The position numbers were made by a program, and so were the translations under genes. The notes under the pieces were generated by a model, which saw only the letters and a program-made list of their open reading frames with translations, searched no databases and had not been told where the DNA came from. Shown one piece after another: positions 7,602 to 15,442 of a stretch of DNA of 64,000 bases. This stretch comes from Catenuloplanes indicus. Lineage in GTDB: Bacteria > Actinomycetota > Actinomycetes > Mycobacteriales > Micromonosporaceae. The first letter of the stretch is position 1. Each line of letters begins with the position of its first letter. Location of the stretch: assembly GCF_030813715.1 (NCBI RefSeq), contig NZ_JAUSUZ010000001.1, positions 5,208,001 to 5,272,000 on the forward strand. Reading direction: 5' to 3'.

Positions 7602-8879
7602 ATGGCGTACGACGAGCCGGCCTACCGGCGGCGCGACGGCGAGACCGACTCCACGGCGAGGGTGACGGGCGGCTACGGGCAGCCGGAGACCGGTTATCGC
7701 CCGGAGGGCGGCCACCGCCGCGACGAGCAATACCCGCCGCAGTACGCCACCACGGCCGAGACGCGCGCCCCGGAGTACACGGAGGCGCCGCGCGTCTCGC
7801 TGGACGACGCGTTCGACGACCCGAACCACGGCGAGGTCGGCCGGGACCGGATGGCGGTCCACTTCCTCTGGGAGTTCGTGCTGCTGGTGGCCGGTGCCGG
7901 CCTTGCCTACCTGCTCTACGCCGGCCGGCCGGACGCGGTGACCGGTGCCGCGCTGGACACGCTGTTGGTGCAGGGCGCCACGCTCGGCCTGCTCACGCTG
8001 GGTGCCGGTGCCACGCTGCGCACCGCCGCGCCGAACCTGGCGATCGGCCCGGTCGCGGTCGCGTCCGCGCTGCACTTCGCGGAGAACGCGGACAACGGCG
8101 TGCTCGAGGCGGCCGGCGTGGCGCTGGTCGTCGGCCTGGTCGGCGGCCTGATCCTGGCGCTGGTGGTGGTCGGCTTCCACGTGCCCGGCTGGGCCGCGAG
8201 CCTGGCCGCCGCGCTCGGCGTGATCGTCTACATCCAGCTGCGGCCCGGCCCGGTGGACGTGCAGGGCGACTACGACCCGACCCGGCACGCGATCTACCTG
8301 TTCGGCGGCTTCGCGGCGCTGGCGGTCATCGGCGGCCTGCTCGGCCTGATCAAGAACGTGCGGCGGACCGTGGGCCGGTTCCGGCCGGTCGGCGACCCAG
8401 CGGACCGGCGTGGCGTGGGCGGCGCGGTGGTGACGACGCTCGCGATCGTGTTCTCCACGGTTCTTGCGGTGGTGGCCGGTGTGCTGCTGGCCGCCGGCGG
8501 TACCGGCCCGGTCGTACCGTCGGTGGGTCTGGAATGGACCGGCCTGGCGCTCGGCGCGGCGCTGGTCGGCGGCACCTCGGCGTACGGCCGGCGCGGTGGC
8601 GTCCTCGGCACGCTCCTCGCCGTCGTGGTGCTCACCCTGTTCCTGCGCTACCAGGACCTGGAGAGCTGGGACATCTCCACCTACGCCACGGCCGCGGTGG
8701 CGGTCGGCGGCGGCCTGGTGGTGACGCGCCTGGTGGAGACGTTCGGCCGGCCCGCTCCGGCGCCGGACACCCAGTGGACCGAGCCACCGGCCGCGACGAC
8801 GTGGCAGCCGCCACCGCCGGCGGAATCGAGCCCGGCGCCGCGCACCGACCCGTGGGACAGTTCCCGCTGGGGATCCTGA
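7602..8879 (+). CDS. Multi-spanning membrane protein, distantly ABC-permease (RbsC)-like
   Basis: A 425-residue membrane protein of uncertain role. Residues 1-75 are hydrophilic and rich in Tyr, Arg and Gly. Eight to ten hydrophobic helices follow from about residue 83 to 375, and the tail (about 380-425) is Pro-rich. The stretch ATLGLLTLGAGATLRTAAPNL followed by AIGPVA recalls the conserved loop of RbsC/BPD_transp_2 sugar permeases. No ATPase or binding protein is adjacent, so transport is only a guess. The ATG at 7602 follows GAGGCGCGCGAG, a weak ribosome site. Confidence 0.7.
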   Translation: MAYDEPAYRRRDGETDSTARVTGGYGQPETGYRPEGGHRRDEQYPPQYATTAETRAPEYTEAPRVSLDDAFDDPNHGEVGRDRMAVHFLWEFVLLVAGAGLAYLLYAGRPDAVTGAALDTLLVQGATLGLLTLGAGATLRTAAPNLAIGPVAVASALHFAENADNGVLEAAGVALVVGLVGGLILALVVVGFHVPGWAASLAAALGVIVYIQLRPGPVDVQGDYDPTRHAIYLFGGFAALAVIGGLLGLIKNVRRTVGRFRPVGDPADRRGVGGAVVTTLAIVFSTVLAVVAGVLLAAGGTGPVVPSVGLEWTGLALGAALVGGTSAYGRRGGVLGTLLAVVVLTLFLRYQDLESWDISTYATAAVAVGGGLVVTRLVETFGRPAPAPDTQWTEPPAATTWQPPPPAESSPAPRTDPWDSSRWGS

Positions 8880-8913
8880 GCCGCGTCGCCGTGATCCGGT
8901 TAGGCTCGCTGGC

Positions 8914-9243
8914 ATGACCGGAGCATCTGCCGAGACCGGGGCGGGCGTCGGCGCGAACCACACCAGGTTCGCCGAACTCGACGCGCTGCCGACCGAGGAA
9001 CTGCGTCAGCGGGCGTTCACGCTCGCCCGCGAGAAGCACGATCTGAAGTTCTTCTGGTCGATCGTCGAGCACCTGCCGCACGCGGACGACGCCGCGGAGC
9101 GGGACGACGGTCTCAGCTCGATCGGCCCGACCGTGGACCACGCGGTGGCGCTCTGGCGCGAGTTCACCGGCCACACGTCGTACGGCGAGAACGAGCCGAT
9201 ACTGCGGGCCGCGTTCATCGACTACCTGCTCAAGGGCGAATAG
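8914..9243 (+). CDS. Conserved small hypothetical protein
   Basis: A 109-residue soluble, acidic protein with no recognised family. It has a helix-rich look (FAELDALPTEELRQRAF, AREKHDLKFFWSIVEHLP) and ends YGENEPILRAAFIDYLLKGE. There is no signal peptide or membrane helix. The start is well supported: TAGGCT at 8901-8906 is followed by 7 nt and then the ATG, a leaderless promoter arrangement. The gene ends just before a bidirectional terminator and converges on opuCA. Confidence 0.75.
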   Translation: MTGASAETGAGVGANHTRFAELDALPTEELRQRAFTLAREKHDLKFFWSIVEHLPHADDAAERDDGLSSIGPTVDHAVALWREFTGHTSYGENEPILRAAFIDYLLKGE

Positions 9244-9249
9244 GAGACC

Positions 9250-9278
9250 GTGCGGCCGGGCACCGGGCCCGGCCGCAC
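9250..9278. terminator. Bidirectional terminator hairpin
   Basis: A perfect 12-bp GC stem (9250-9261 with 9267-9278) around a 5-nt loop lies between two convergent genes. There is no T tract, as often in actinobacteria. It can serve both strands. Confidence 0.8.
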
Positions 9279-9282
9279 GTGC

Positions 9283-10248
9283 TCAGGAGAACAACCGGTC
9301 CCGGGGCAGCACGCCGACCTCGCGCCCGTCCGAGACGATCCGCACCCGGTCGGTGCCGGCGTCGAGCATCCGGGCCAGCGCGTCGTAGAGCGTGGTGCCG
9401 ATGTCCGCGTCCGGCAGCCCGTCCGCCGCACCGGCCGGTTCCAGCATCTCGGCGCTGATCCGGGTCACGGAGAGCCGGCGGATCGCCCGGTCGGTGCCGA
9501 CGAACTCGCGGACGAAGTCCGACGCGGGCTCGCCGAGCAGCGCGGCCGGTGCCGCGAACTGCTCCAGGTGGCCGCCCTCGGAGAGCACCGCGATCCGGTC
9601 GCCGAGCCGCACCGCCTCGTCCAGGTCGTGCGTCACCAGGACGATCGTCTTGCGCACCTCGGCCTGCAGTCGCAGGAACTCCTCCTGCAGCCGGGCCCGG
9701 ACGATCGGGTCGACCGCGGAGAACGGCTCGTCCATCAGCAGCACCACCGGGTCGGCCGCGAGCGCGCGGGCCACGCCGACGCGCTGCCGCTGGCCGCCGG
9801 ACAGCTCCTTGGGGTAGCGCCCGCCGTGGACCGACGGGTCCAGGCCGACCAGCTCGAGCAGCTCGTCCGCGCGCGCCCGCACCCGGGCCTTCGGCCAGCC
9901 GAGCAGCGTGGGTACGGTCCCGACGTTGGTGCGGATGGTCTGGTGCGGGAACAGCCCGACGTTCTGGATCACGTAGCCGATCCGGCGCCGCAACTGCACC
10001 GGGTCGAGCTTCGTCACGTCCTCGCCGTCGATCAGCAGCCGCCCGCCGGTCGGCTCGATCAACCGGTTGATCATCCGCAGTACGGTCGACTTGCCGCACC
10101 CCGATGGCCCGATCAGCACCGCCAGCTCGCCCGCCCCGATCTCCAGGTCGAGTGCGCGCACCGCCTTCGTACCGTCGTCGAAGGTCTTGCTGACCTGGTC
10201 GAGCGTGATGGTGGCGGCCTTCTGTCCGCCGTCCACGGTAGGTTCCAC
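9283..10248 (-). CDS. opuCA: Osmoprotectant (glycine betaine/choline-type) ABC transporter ATPase
   Basis: A 321-residue ATP-binding subunit of an OpuC/ProU-type importer for compatible solutes. Walker A GPSGCGKST is at about residues 43-51, the Q-loop is in GYVIQNVGLFP, the signature is LSGGQRQRVGVARAL, Walker B is VVLLMDEPFSAVDP, and the switch His is in VLVTHDLDEA. After residue 240 there is a C-terminal CBS-like region (SVTRISAEMLEP ... GREVGVLPRDRLF), typical of osmoregulated OpuCA. It is divergent from the permease genes, and the GTG start at 10248 lies only 2 bp from the ATG of the first permease. A GAGAGGA ribosome site precedes it. Confidence 0.92.
   Translation of the reverse strand: MEPTVDGGQKAATITLDQVSKTFDDGTKAVRALDLEIGAGELAVLIGPSGCGKSTVLRMINRLIEPTGGRLLIDGEDVTKLDPVQLRRRIGYVIQNVGLFPHQTIRTNVGTVPTLLGWPKARVRARADELLELVGLDPSVHGGRYPKELSGGQRQRVGVARALAADPVVLLMDEPFSAVDPIVRARLQEEFLRLQAEVRKTIVLVTHDLDEAVRLGDRIAVLSEGGHLEQFAAPAALLGEPASDFVREFVGTDRAIRRLSVTRISAEMLEPAGAADGLPDADIGTTLYDALARMLDAGTDRVRIVSDGREVGVLPRDRLFS
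10239..10244 (+). promoter_or_regulatory. -10 element for the opuC permease genes
   Basis: TAGGTT ends 6 nt before the ATG at 10251, which predicts a leaderless transcript. The element lies inside the first codons of the divergent opuCA gene, so transcription of the two arms must interfere. Confidence 0.5.
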
Positions 10249-10250
10249 GT

Positions 10251-10958
10251 ATGTCCTCTCGGCAATGGGTGCTTTCGAGCGTGCGGTACGCCGATGCCCC
10301 CGGCAACCCGTGGTTCTCCTGGCAGTATCTGCGGGACAACTCCGATACGGTGCTGTCCGCGCTGGTCGAGCACGTGACGCTGACCACCCAGGCGGTGGCG
10401 TTCGCTGCGATGGTCGGACTCCCGCTGGCCGTGCTCGCCTACTGGTTCCGGCCGCTCACCGGCCCGATTCTCGCACTCTCCGGCGTGCTCTACACGATCC
10501 CGTCGCTGGCGCTGCTCGCGTTCGTCGCCCCGCTGGTCGGCACCACCCGCCCGGCCTCGGTGCTGATCGCACTGGTGCTCTACGCGCTGCTGCTGATCGT
10601 GCGCAACACGCTCGCCGGGCTCAACCAGCTGCCCGCGGAGGTTTTGGACGCGGCGCGGGGCATGGGGTACGGACGGTTCGCCCGGCTGTTCCGGGTGGAT
10701 CTGCCGCTGGCGATCCCGGCGATCCTGACCGGCCTGCGACTGGCCACGGTCTCCACGGTCGCGCTGGTCACGGTCGGTTCGCTGATCGGCTACGGCGGCC
10801 TCGGCGACCTGATTCTGGGCGGCTTCCGGAACAACTTCTACAAGGCGGAGATCCTGGTCGGCACCGTGCTCTGCGTGGCGCTCGGCCTGCTCCTCGACCT
10901 GCTGCTGGCCGGTGCCGGGCGACTGCTCACGCCGTGGACGAGAGGTGCCCGCGGATGA
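10251..10958 (+). CDS. opuCB: Osmoprotectant ABC transporter permease, first subunit
   Basis: A 235-residue inner-membrane permease of the BPD_transp_1 family. The periplasm-facing N-terminus (NPWFSWQYLRDNSDTVLSAL) leads into five or six helices. The cytoplasmic coupling motif is LDAARGMGYGRFARLFRVDLPLAIP, the EAA loop that docks on the ATPase. The last helix region (LGDLILGGFRNNFYKAEILVG) is typical of OpuCB/YehW proteins. Its ATG follows TAGGTT by 6 nt. It overlaps the second permease gene by 4 nt (ATGA). Confidence 0.9.
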   Translation: MSSRQWVLSSVRYADAPGNPWFSWQYLRDNSDTVLSALVEHVTLTTQAVAFAAMVGLPLAVLAYWFRPLTGPILALSGVLYTIPSLALLAFVAPLVGTTRPASVLIALVLYALLLIVRNTLAGLNQLPAEVLDAARGMGYGRFARLFRVDLPLAIPAILTGLRLATVSTVALVTVGSLIGYGGLGDLILGGFRNNFYKAEILVGTVLCVALGLLLDLLLAGAGRLLTPWTRGARG

Positions 10959-11668
10959 ACGCGATCAACCAGGCGATCCTCTGGCTCAACGACCCGCTGA
11001 ACTGGACGAATCCCGGCGGGATCCTGGACCGGCTGGGCGAGCACCTGTGGATCTCGTTCGCCGCCGTGCTGATCGGCTGCCTGGTCGCGTGGCCGATCGG
11101 GCTCTGGCTCGGGCACACCGGGCGCGGCGGCGGCGTGGTGGTGTTGATCTCCAACGTGACGCTCGCGATCCCGACGGTCGCGCTGCTGACCATCCTGCCG
11201 CTGACGCCGCTCGGCTTCGGCCAGCCGCCGGTGATCCTGGCGCTGGCCGTGTTCGCGGTGCCGCCGCTGCTGGCCAACGCGTACACCGGCGTGCGCCAGG
11301 TCGACCCGGAGGCGCGGGACGCGGCGCGCGGCATGGGCCTGTCCGGTCGTCAGCTGCTGACCAGGGTGGAGTTGCCGCTGGCCGTACCGTACCTGGCGAC
11401 CGGCTTCCGGACCGCGTCCGTGCAGGTGGTGGCGACCGCGGCGCTGGCGTCGTTCGTGAACGGCGGCGGCCTCGGCCAGATCATCAGCGCCGGTTTCGGG
11501 CTCGGCATGTCGGTCGGCGGTGGGCAGATCCTGGCCGGTGCGCTGCTGGTGGCGCTGCTCGCGCTCGGCATCGAGGGCCTGCTGGCGATGCTGGAGCGGG
11601 CACTGACGCCGCGCCCGCTGCGCCGGCCCCGCCGGAGCCGGAATCGTCGCCGTCCGGTGACCGTCTGA
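10955..11668 (+). CDS. opuCD: Osmoprotectant ABC transporter permease, second subunit
   Basis: A 237-residue BPD_transp_1 permease paired with the preceding one. It begins MNAINQAILWLNDPLNW, shows five to six helices, carries the EAA-type loop ARDAARGMGLSGRQLLTRVELPL around residues 110-132, and ends in a strongly basic tail (RRPRRSRNRRR). The start overlaps the opuCB stop (ATGA). Two non-identical permeases plus one ATPase and one binding protein is the normal OpuC composition. The binding protein gene follows after about 200 bp. Confidence 0.9.
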   Translation: MNAINQAILWLNDPLNWTNPGGILDRLGEHLWISFAAVLIGCLVAWPIGLWLGHTGRGGGVVVLISNVTLAIPTVALLTILPLTPLGFGQPPVILALAVFAVPPLLANAYTGVRQVDPEARDAARGMGLSGRQLLTRVELPLAVPYLATGFRTASVQVVATAALASFVNGGGLGQIISAGFGLGMSVGGGQILAGALLVALLALGIEGLLAMLERALTPRPLRRPRRSRNRRRPVTV

Positions 11669-11685
11669 GGGAATAAAAAAACCGA

Positions 11686-11760
11686 TCACCAACGGGTACG
11701 GAAATGGATCATGACGATCCGGCCACAACTGATGGTGAAAGTTGTCGTACCCGTCGGTGA
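11686..11760 (+). promoter_or_regulatory. Possible three-way-junction structured RNA upstream of opuCC
   Basis: The outer arms 11686-11700 and 11746-11760 are 15-bp complements with a single mismatch. Nested between them are GGATC-N5-GATCC (11706-11720) and ACAACT-N9-AGTTGT (11725-11745). Together they can fold as a closed three-way junction of about 75 nt, about 105 nt before the binding-protein start. No known riboswitch consensus is recognised. It could be a cis-regulatory RNA or a complex terminator of the permease transcript. Confidence 0.4.
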
Positions 11761-11865
11761 GGATGTTGGGTGATACATCGCGGGCGGTGTGACCAGGTCA
11801 TCCGCCCGTCGGACACGCGGCCGTTCCGATCGGGGAACGCGCCGGGACACGGGAGGCGGGCAAGG

Positions 11866-12867
11866 ATGAGATACACACGTCTGGCCGTGAGCGCGCTGGG
11901 CGCACTCGCGGCGGCAACGATCCTGAGTGCGTGCGGTGAGGCCGGCTCGTCCGGCACCGAGGCACCGGCCAGCGCGGCTGCGGGCGCCGGCTGCGCGGGC
12001 GTGGCGGGCACCTCGCTGGTCGTGCTGACCGACGACAAGGCCCTGCAGAACACGGACAACGTGCTGCCCGCGATCAACAAGAAGGCGGCCACGCCGGAGC
12101 TGATCGCGGCGCTGGACAAGGTGTCCGAGTCGCTGGACACCACGAAGCTGATCGCGCTGAACAAGGCGGTCGACGTGGACCGCAAGACGCCCAAGGCGGC
12201 GGCGGACGAGTTCGCCGCGACCGCGGGCCTGACCACCGGCATCGCGAAGGGCCCGGGCGGCGACATCAAGATCGGTGCGGCGAACTTCACCGAGAACCAG
12301 ACGCTCGCGGAGCTCTACAACATCGCGCTCACCGCGGCTGGCTACAAGGTCACGGTGCAGCAGATCGGCAACCGCGAGCTGTACGAGCCGGCGCTGGAGA
12401 AGGGCGAGATCCAGGTCGTCCCGGAGTACGCGGCGACGCTGGCCGACTTCCTGAACGGCAAGGTCAACGGCAAGGACGCGGCGCCGGTCTCCTCGCCGGA
12501 CCTGACCGCGACCACCACCGCGCTCGCGGCGCTGGGCGACAAGGTCGGCCTGGCGTTCGGCAAGCCGTCCGCCGCGCAGGACCAGAACGCGTTCGCGGTC
12601 ACCAAGGAATTCGCCGAGAAGTACCAGCTGACCACGCTCAGTGACCTGGCCGCGAAGTGCTCGGGCGCGGCGACCGTGCTCGGCGGCCCGGCGGAGTGCC
12701 CGCAGCGACCGAAGTGCCAGGCCGGGCTGGTCACCACGTACGGCTTCCAGGCCGGTCAGTTCAGCTCGCTGGACGCGGGCGGCGCCCAGACGAAGAACGC
12801 GCTGAAGACCGGCACCATCTCGGTCGGCCTGGTCTTCTCCTCCGACGGCGAACTCGCCACAAGTTGA
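11866..12867 (+). CDS. opuCC: Osmoprotectant-binding lipoprotein (OpuAC/ProX type), apparently circularly permuted
   Basis: A 333-residue extracellular solute-binding protein for the OpuC transporter. A lipoprotein signal (ILSACGE, lipid-modified Cys at residue 23) anchors it. Residues about 44-115 (LVVLTDDKALQN ... LNKAVDVDRKTPKAAADEF) correspond to the segment normally at the C-terminus of ProX/OpuAC proteins. The usual N-terminal segment (IGAANFTENQTLAEL, about 132-146) comes after it, and the protein stops right after VGLVFSSDGEL, where that C-terminal segment would normally begin. The order of the two parts is thus swapped. The ATG at 11866 is preceded by GGGAGG. Confidence 0.88.
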   Translation: MRYTRLAVSALGALAAATILSACGEAGSSGTEAPASAAAGAGCAGVAGTSLVVLTDDKALQNTDNVLPAINKKAATPELIAALDKVSESLDTTKLIALNKAVDVDRKTPKAAADEFAATAGLTTGIAKGPGGDIKIGAANFTENQTLAELYNIALTAAGYKVTVQQIGNRELYEPALEKGEIQVVPEYAATLADFLNGKVNGKDAAPVSSPDLTATTTALAALGDKVGLAFGKPSAAQDQNAFAVTKEFAEKYQLTTLSDLAAKCSGAATVLGGPAECPQRPKCQAGLVTTYGFQAGQFSSLDAGGAQTKNALKTGTISVGLVFSSDGELATS

Positions 12868-12888
12868 TCTATTAGGGAAAAATTCGGT

Positions 12889-12928
12889 CCGGCGTCATCC
12901 GCCCTGCTCGGGGACGGGATGGCGCCGG
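12889..12928 (+). terminator. Terminator-like hairpin after opuCC
   Basis: CCGGCGTCATCC (12889-12900) pairs with GGATGGCGCCGG (12917-12928), with one G-U position and a 16-nt loop. It lies 21 bp after the opuCC stop. There is no T tract. Confidence 0.5.
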
Positions 12929-12984
12929 ATCGTGCTATCCGAGCCCGTTTCGCTATCCGGCAACTCTGGGTAGGCTTCACGACC

Positions 12985-15441
12985 ATGCCAGCCCCTGATC
13001 CGGTGGAGGAGCGGGCGAATCCACGCCTGGCGCAAGGCCTGCTCTGGGCCGGTGTCGGGCTCGCACCCCTCGCGGCGTTGCTCCTGCTCCTCGGCGGCAG
13101 CACCGGCTTGCTCCGGTTCGCCGTCTTCGTCGTGCTCGTGTCGATCGCGCTGATCGGCACCTCAGTCGCTCTCCGTGGTGGCTCGGGTGCGTCGCGCGTC
13201 GATCTCGAAGAGGTGATGGTCGAGGAGATGGTGCGGCTCCGCGCCGAGGTGCGCAGCGAGATCGCCAACGCCACCCGGGTCGGTCAGGCCGCGTCCAACC
13301 AGCGGCTGCAGGCGCTCGGTGCCGCGCTCGACAACCTCCAGGCCCAGCTCGCCGCGGTGCAGAGCGCGGCCGAGCCGGCCCAGCCCGCGATCGCCGCACC
13401 GGCCGGCCGGGCCGCTATCGGCGCGTCCGCCGCGGTGCCGGCGCCGCCCGCGGCGGAACCGTCCACGGGCCGGGCCACGGCGTCCGTGTCGGTGTCCGCG
13501 TCCGCCGGTTACGCGCGCGCGGCCGTGACGCCCACGCCACCGGCCGAGCAGGACGACTACCGCGGCCGGGACTACGACCGGGACGCCGGCTACGAGCGTG
13601 ACTCCGGTTACGACCAGGACGGCGGCGACGGCCGGGACGCCGGCTACGGGCAGGCCGGCGGATACGCGGCGGCCGAGGAGGGCACGTACGGCGGCGACCA
13701 GGGTGGCTACACGCCGCGCCGGGCCCAGCCGGAGGACGGCGGCTATGCCGGGCGCCGCTCCGCCCCGGTCGAGCCGGACGAGATCTACGGCCGCGACTCC
13801 TACCGCACCTCCTACGGCGACGACCGCGCGTCCCACGGCGACGACCGCGCGTCCCGCGGGGACGACCGCGCGTCCCGCGGGGACGACCGCGCGTCCCGCG
13901 GGGACGACCGCGCGTCCCGCGGCGACGACCGCGCGTCCCGTGGGGACGACCGCGCGTCCCGTGGGGACGACCGCGCGTCCCGTGGGGACGACCGCGGTGA
14001 TCGGGGCGACCGGGCCCGCCGCGCCGGCGACGACTACGACTCCGCGGACCGCTCGGGTTACGACCGTTCCGGGTATGACCGCGACGGCTACGACCGTGAC
14101 GGCTATGACCGTGACGGTTACGGTCGTGACGGTTACGGTCGTGACGGTTACGGACGGAACCGCCAGGACGAGGATCGGTACGACCGGGCCGGCCGCTACG
14201 ACGCCAGCGACGATCGCCGCGACCGGCGACCGGACCGTGCCGGGGAGGAGCCGGGTCGTGGCCGGGCCGGCGTGGGCCGGTCCCGGGGCCAGATCTCCGG
14301 CGGTCTCGTCCGGCACACCGAGACCGTGCACGTCACCACGCGCTCGACGATCGTGGACCCGCGCGGCGACAGCGGTTCGCTCTACGGCACCGGCGAGTTC
14401 AACGGCCCGCGTGGCGGCTACGGCGACGACTACGGCCGGGACAGCCTGGATCGCGGCCGCCGGGCCCGCAACTTCGACCCGGGTGCCCGCGACTTCGACC
14501 CCGGCTACCGCGACTTCCGCGGCGGCGGCTACGGCACCGACGACGACAAGGGCTACGGCGGCGACGACCGCGGCGACTACGACGACCGCAACGGCCGCGG
14601 CGACGACCGGAGCGGCTACGGCGACGAGCGCAACGGCTACGGCGACGACCGTGGTCGCGGCGACAACCGCCGTGGCTACGCGAGCGAGCGCGAGGAGAGC
14701 ACCGACGACGTGCTCGGCCGCCGCGCCGCCCGCCCCGGCCAGCCGAGCTGGGGCGAGCAGCAGGTCAACCCGTACGACCGGCCCGCGCTCGAAGCGACCT
14801 CCGCCGAGCCGAGCTGGTCGCAGATCCGTGAGGCCGGTGACCGCTACGCCGCGGTCCGCCAGGACGACCGTGGCCAGGAGTTGCGCGTCGGCGAGCGCAG
14901 GGCCAGCGTGCACACCGACGAGTCCGGCAGCGAGCTGCGGGTGGAGGACCGCTGGGAGTCGGTCCGTCGCGAGGACCGCCCGAACCCGTACGACCGGGAC
15001 CGCCGTGGCCCGCAGACCGGTCAGATGCGCCGGGTGACCGACCAGGGCCCACAGACCGGTCAGATGCGCCGGGCGATCGACTCCGGTCCGTCGACCGGTC
15101 AGATGCGGCGGATCGGTGGCGAGGACCCACAGCCGTGGCGGACGCAGCAGCGCGGCGGCCGGCGCGAGGAGCCGTGGCGGGTCGGCCCGGACGACGGCCT
15201 GCCCGGCGCCGACGAGCCATTGCGCGGCCGCTACGACGACAGTTGGCGTGCCGAGCGCGGCGCCGCCCGGGACGATCGCGGCGGCGCTCAAGACTACCGC
15301 GCCGAGGATTACCGCCCGCACGATCGTGGCCGGCAACAGCAGCGCTTCGACTCCGCCAGCCTGTACGGCGAGGCCAGCCAGTTCACCGGCGACCAGCGCG
15401 CGATCTCCGCCATCGAATGGGCCCCCGAGGACTACCGCTGA
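12985..15441 (+). CDS. Membrane-anchored coiled-coil protein with long Asp/Arg/Gly/Tyr-rich disordered tail
   Basis: An 818-residue protein of no recognised family. Two membrane helices (about residues 17-37 and 41-62) form a hairpin, followed by a heptad-rich helix (LEEVMVEEMVRLRAEVRSEI ... LDNLQAQLAAVQ, about 70-125) that should form a coiled coil. From about residue 140 to the end the chain is low-complexity and polyampholytic: GDDRASR repeats (about 278-333), then YDRDG repeats (about 350-390), then a Gly/Asp/Tyr-rich stretch. Late segments are more ordered, with QELRVGERRASVHTDES and three TGQMRR motifs (about 675-710). The ATG at 12985 is chosen because TAGGCT (12971-12976) lies 8 nt before it. 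RG- and YG-rich tails of this kind can bind nucleic acid or condense, but that is inference. Confidence 0.82.
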   Translation: MPAPDPVEERANPRLAQGLLWAGVGLAPLAALLLLLGGSTGLLRFAVFVVLVSIALIGTSVALRGGSGASRVDLEEVMVEEMVRLRAEVRSEIANATRVGQAASNQRLQALGAALDNLQAQLAAVQSAAEPAQPAIAAPAGRAAIGASAAVPAPPAAEPSTGRATASVSVSASAGYARAAVTPTPPAEQDDYRGRDYDRDAGYERDSGYDQDGGDGRDAGYGQAGGYAAAEEGTYGGDQGGYTPRRAQPEDGGYAGRRSAPVEPDEIYGRDSYRTSYGDDRASHGDDRASRGDDRASRGDDRASRGDDRASRGDDRASRGDDRASRGDDRASRGDDRGDRGDRARRAGDDYDSADRSGYDRSGYDRDGYDRDGYDRDGYGRDGYGRDGYGRNRQDEDRYDRAGRYDASDDRRDRRPDRAGEEPGRGRAGVGRSRGQISGGLVRHTETVHVTTRSTIVDPRGDSGSLYGTGEFNGPRGGYGDDYGRDSLDRGRRARNFDPGARDFDPGYRDFRGGGYGTDDDKGYGGDDRGDYDDRNGRGDDRSGYGDERNGYGDDRGRGDNRRGYASEREESTDDVLGRRAARPGQPSWGEQQVNPYDRPALEATSAEPSWSQIREAGDRYAAVRQDDRGQELRVGERRASVHTDESGSELRVEDRWESVRREDRPNPYDRDRRGPQTGQMRRVTDQGPQTGQMRRAIDSGPSTGQMRRIGGEDPQPWRTQQRGGRREEPWRVGPDDGLPGADEPLRGRYDDSWRAERGAARDDRGGAQDYRAEDYRPHDRGRQQQRFDSASLYGEASQFTGDQRAISAIEWAPEDYR
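13816..13983 (+). repeat. Eight 21-bp tandem repeats encoding GDDRAS[H/R]
   Basis: Eight perfect-length 21-bp units (168 bp), one GDDRASH followed by seven GDDRASR, differ only at a few synonymous positions, and a degenerate unit (GDDRGDR) follows. The near identity of the DNA points to recent slippage or unequal exchange. A second 15-bp repeat family (YDRDG/YGRDG) lies downstream at about 14050-14160. Confidence 0.92.
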
Positions 15442-15442
15442 G

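Noticed and set aside
11725-11745. CTGATG followed by GAAA inside the possible three-way junction, resembling a hammerhead ribozyme core
   Set aside because: There is no room for stem II between the two motifs, and no NUH cleavage site is placed correctly. The similarity is probably chance.
13816-13983. Regularly spaced repeats that could be taken for a CRISPR array
   Set aside because: The units are contiguous with no unique spacers, lie in frame inside a gene and encode a heptapeptide. No cas gene is present.
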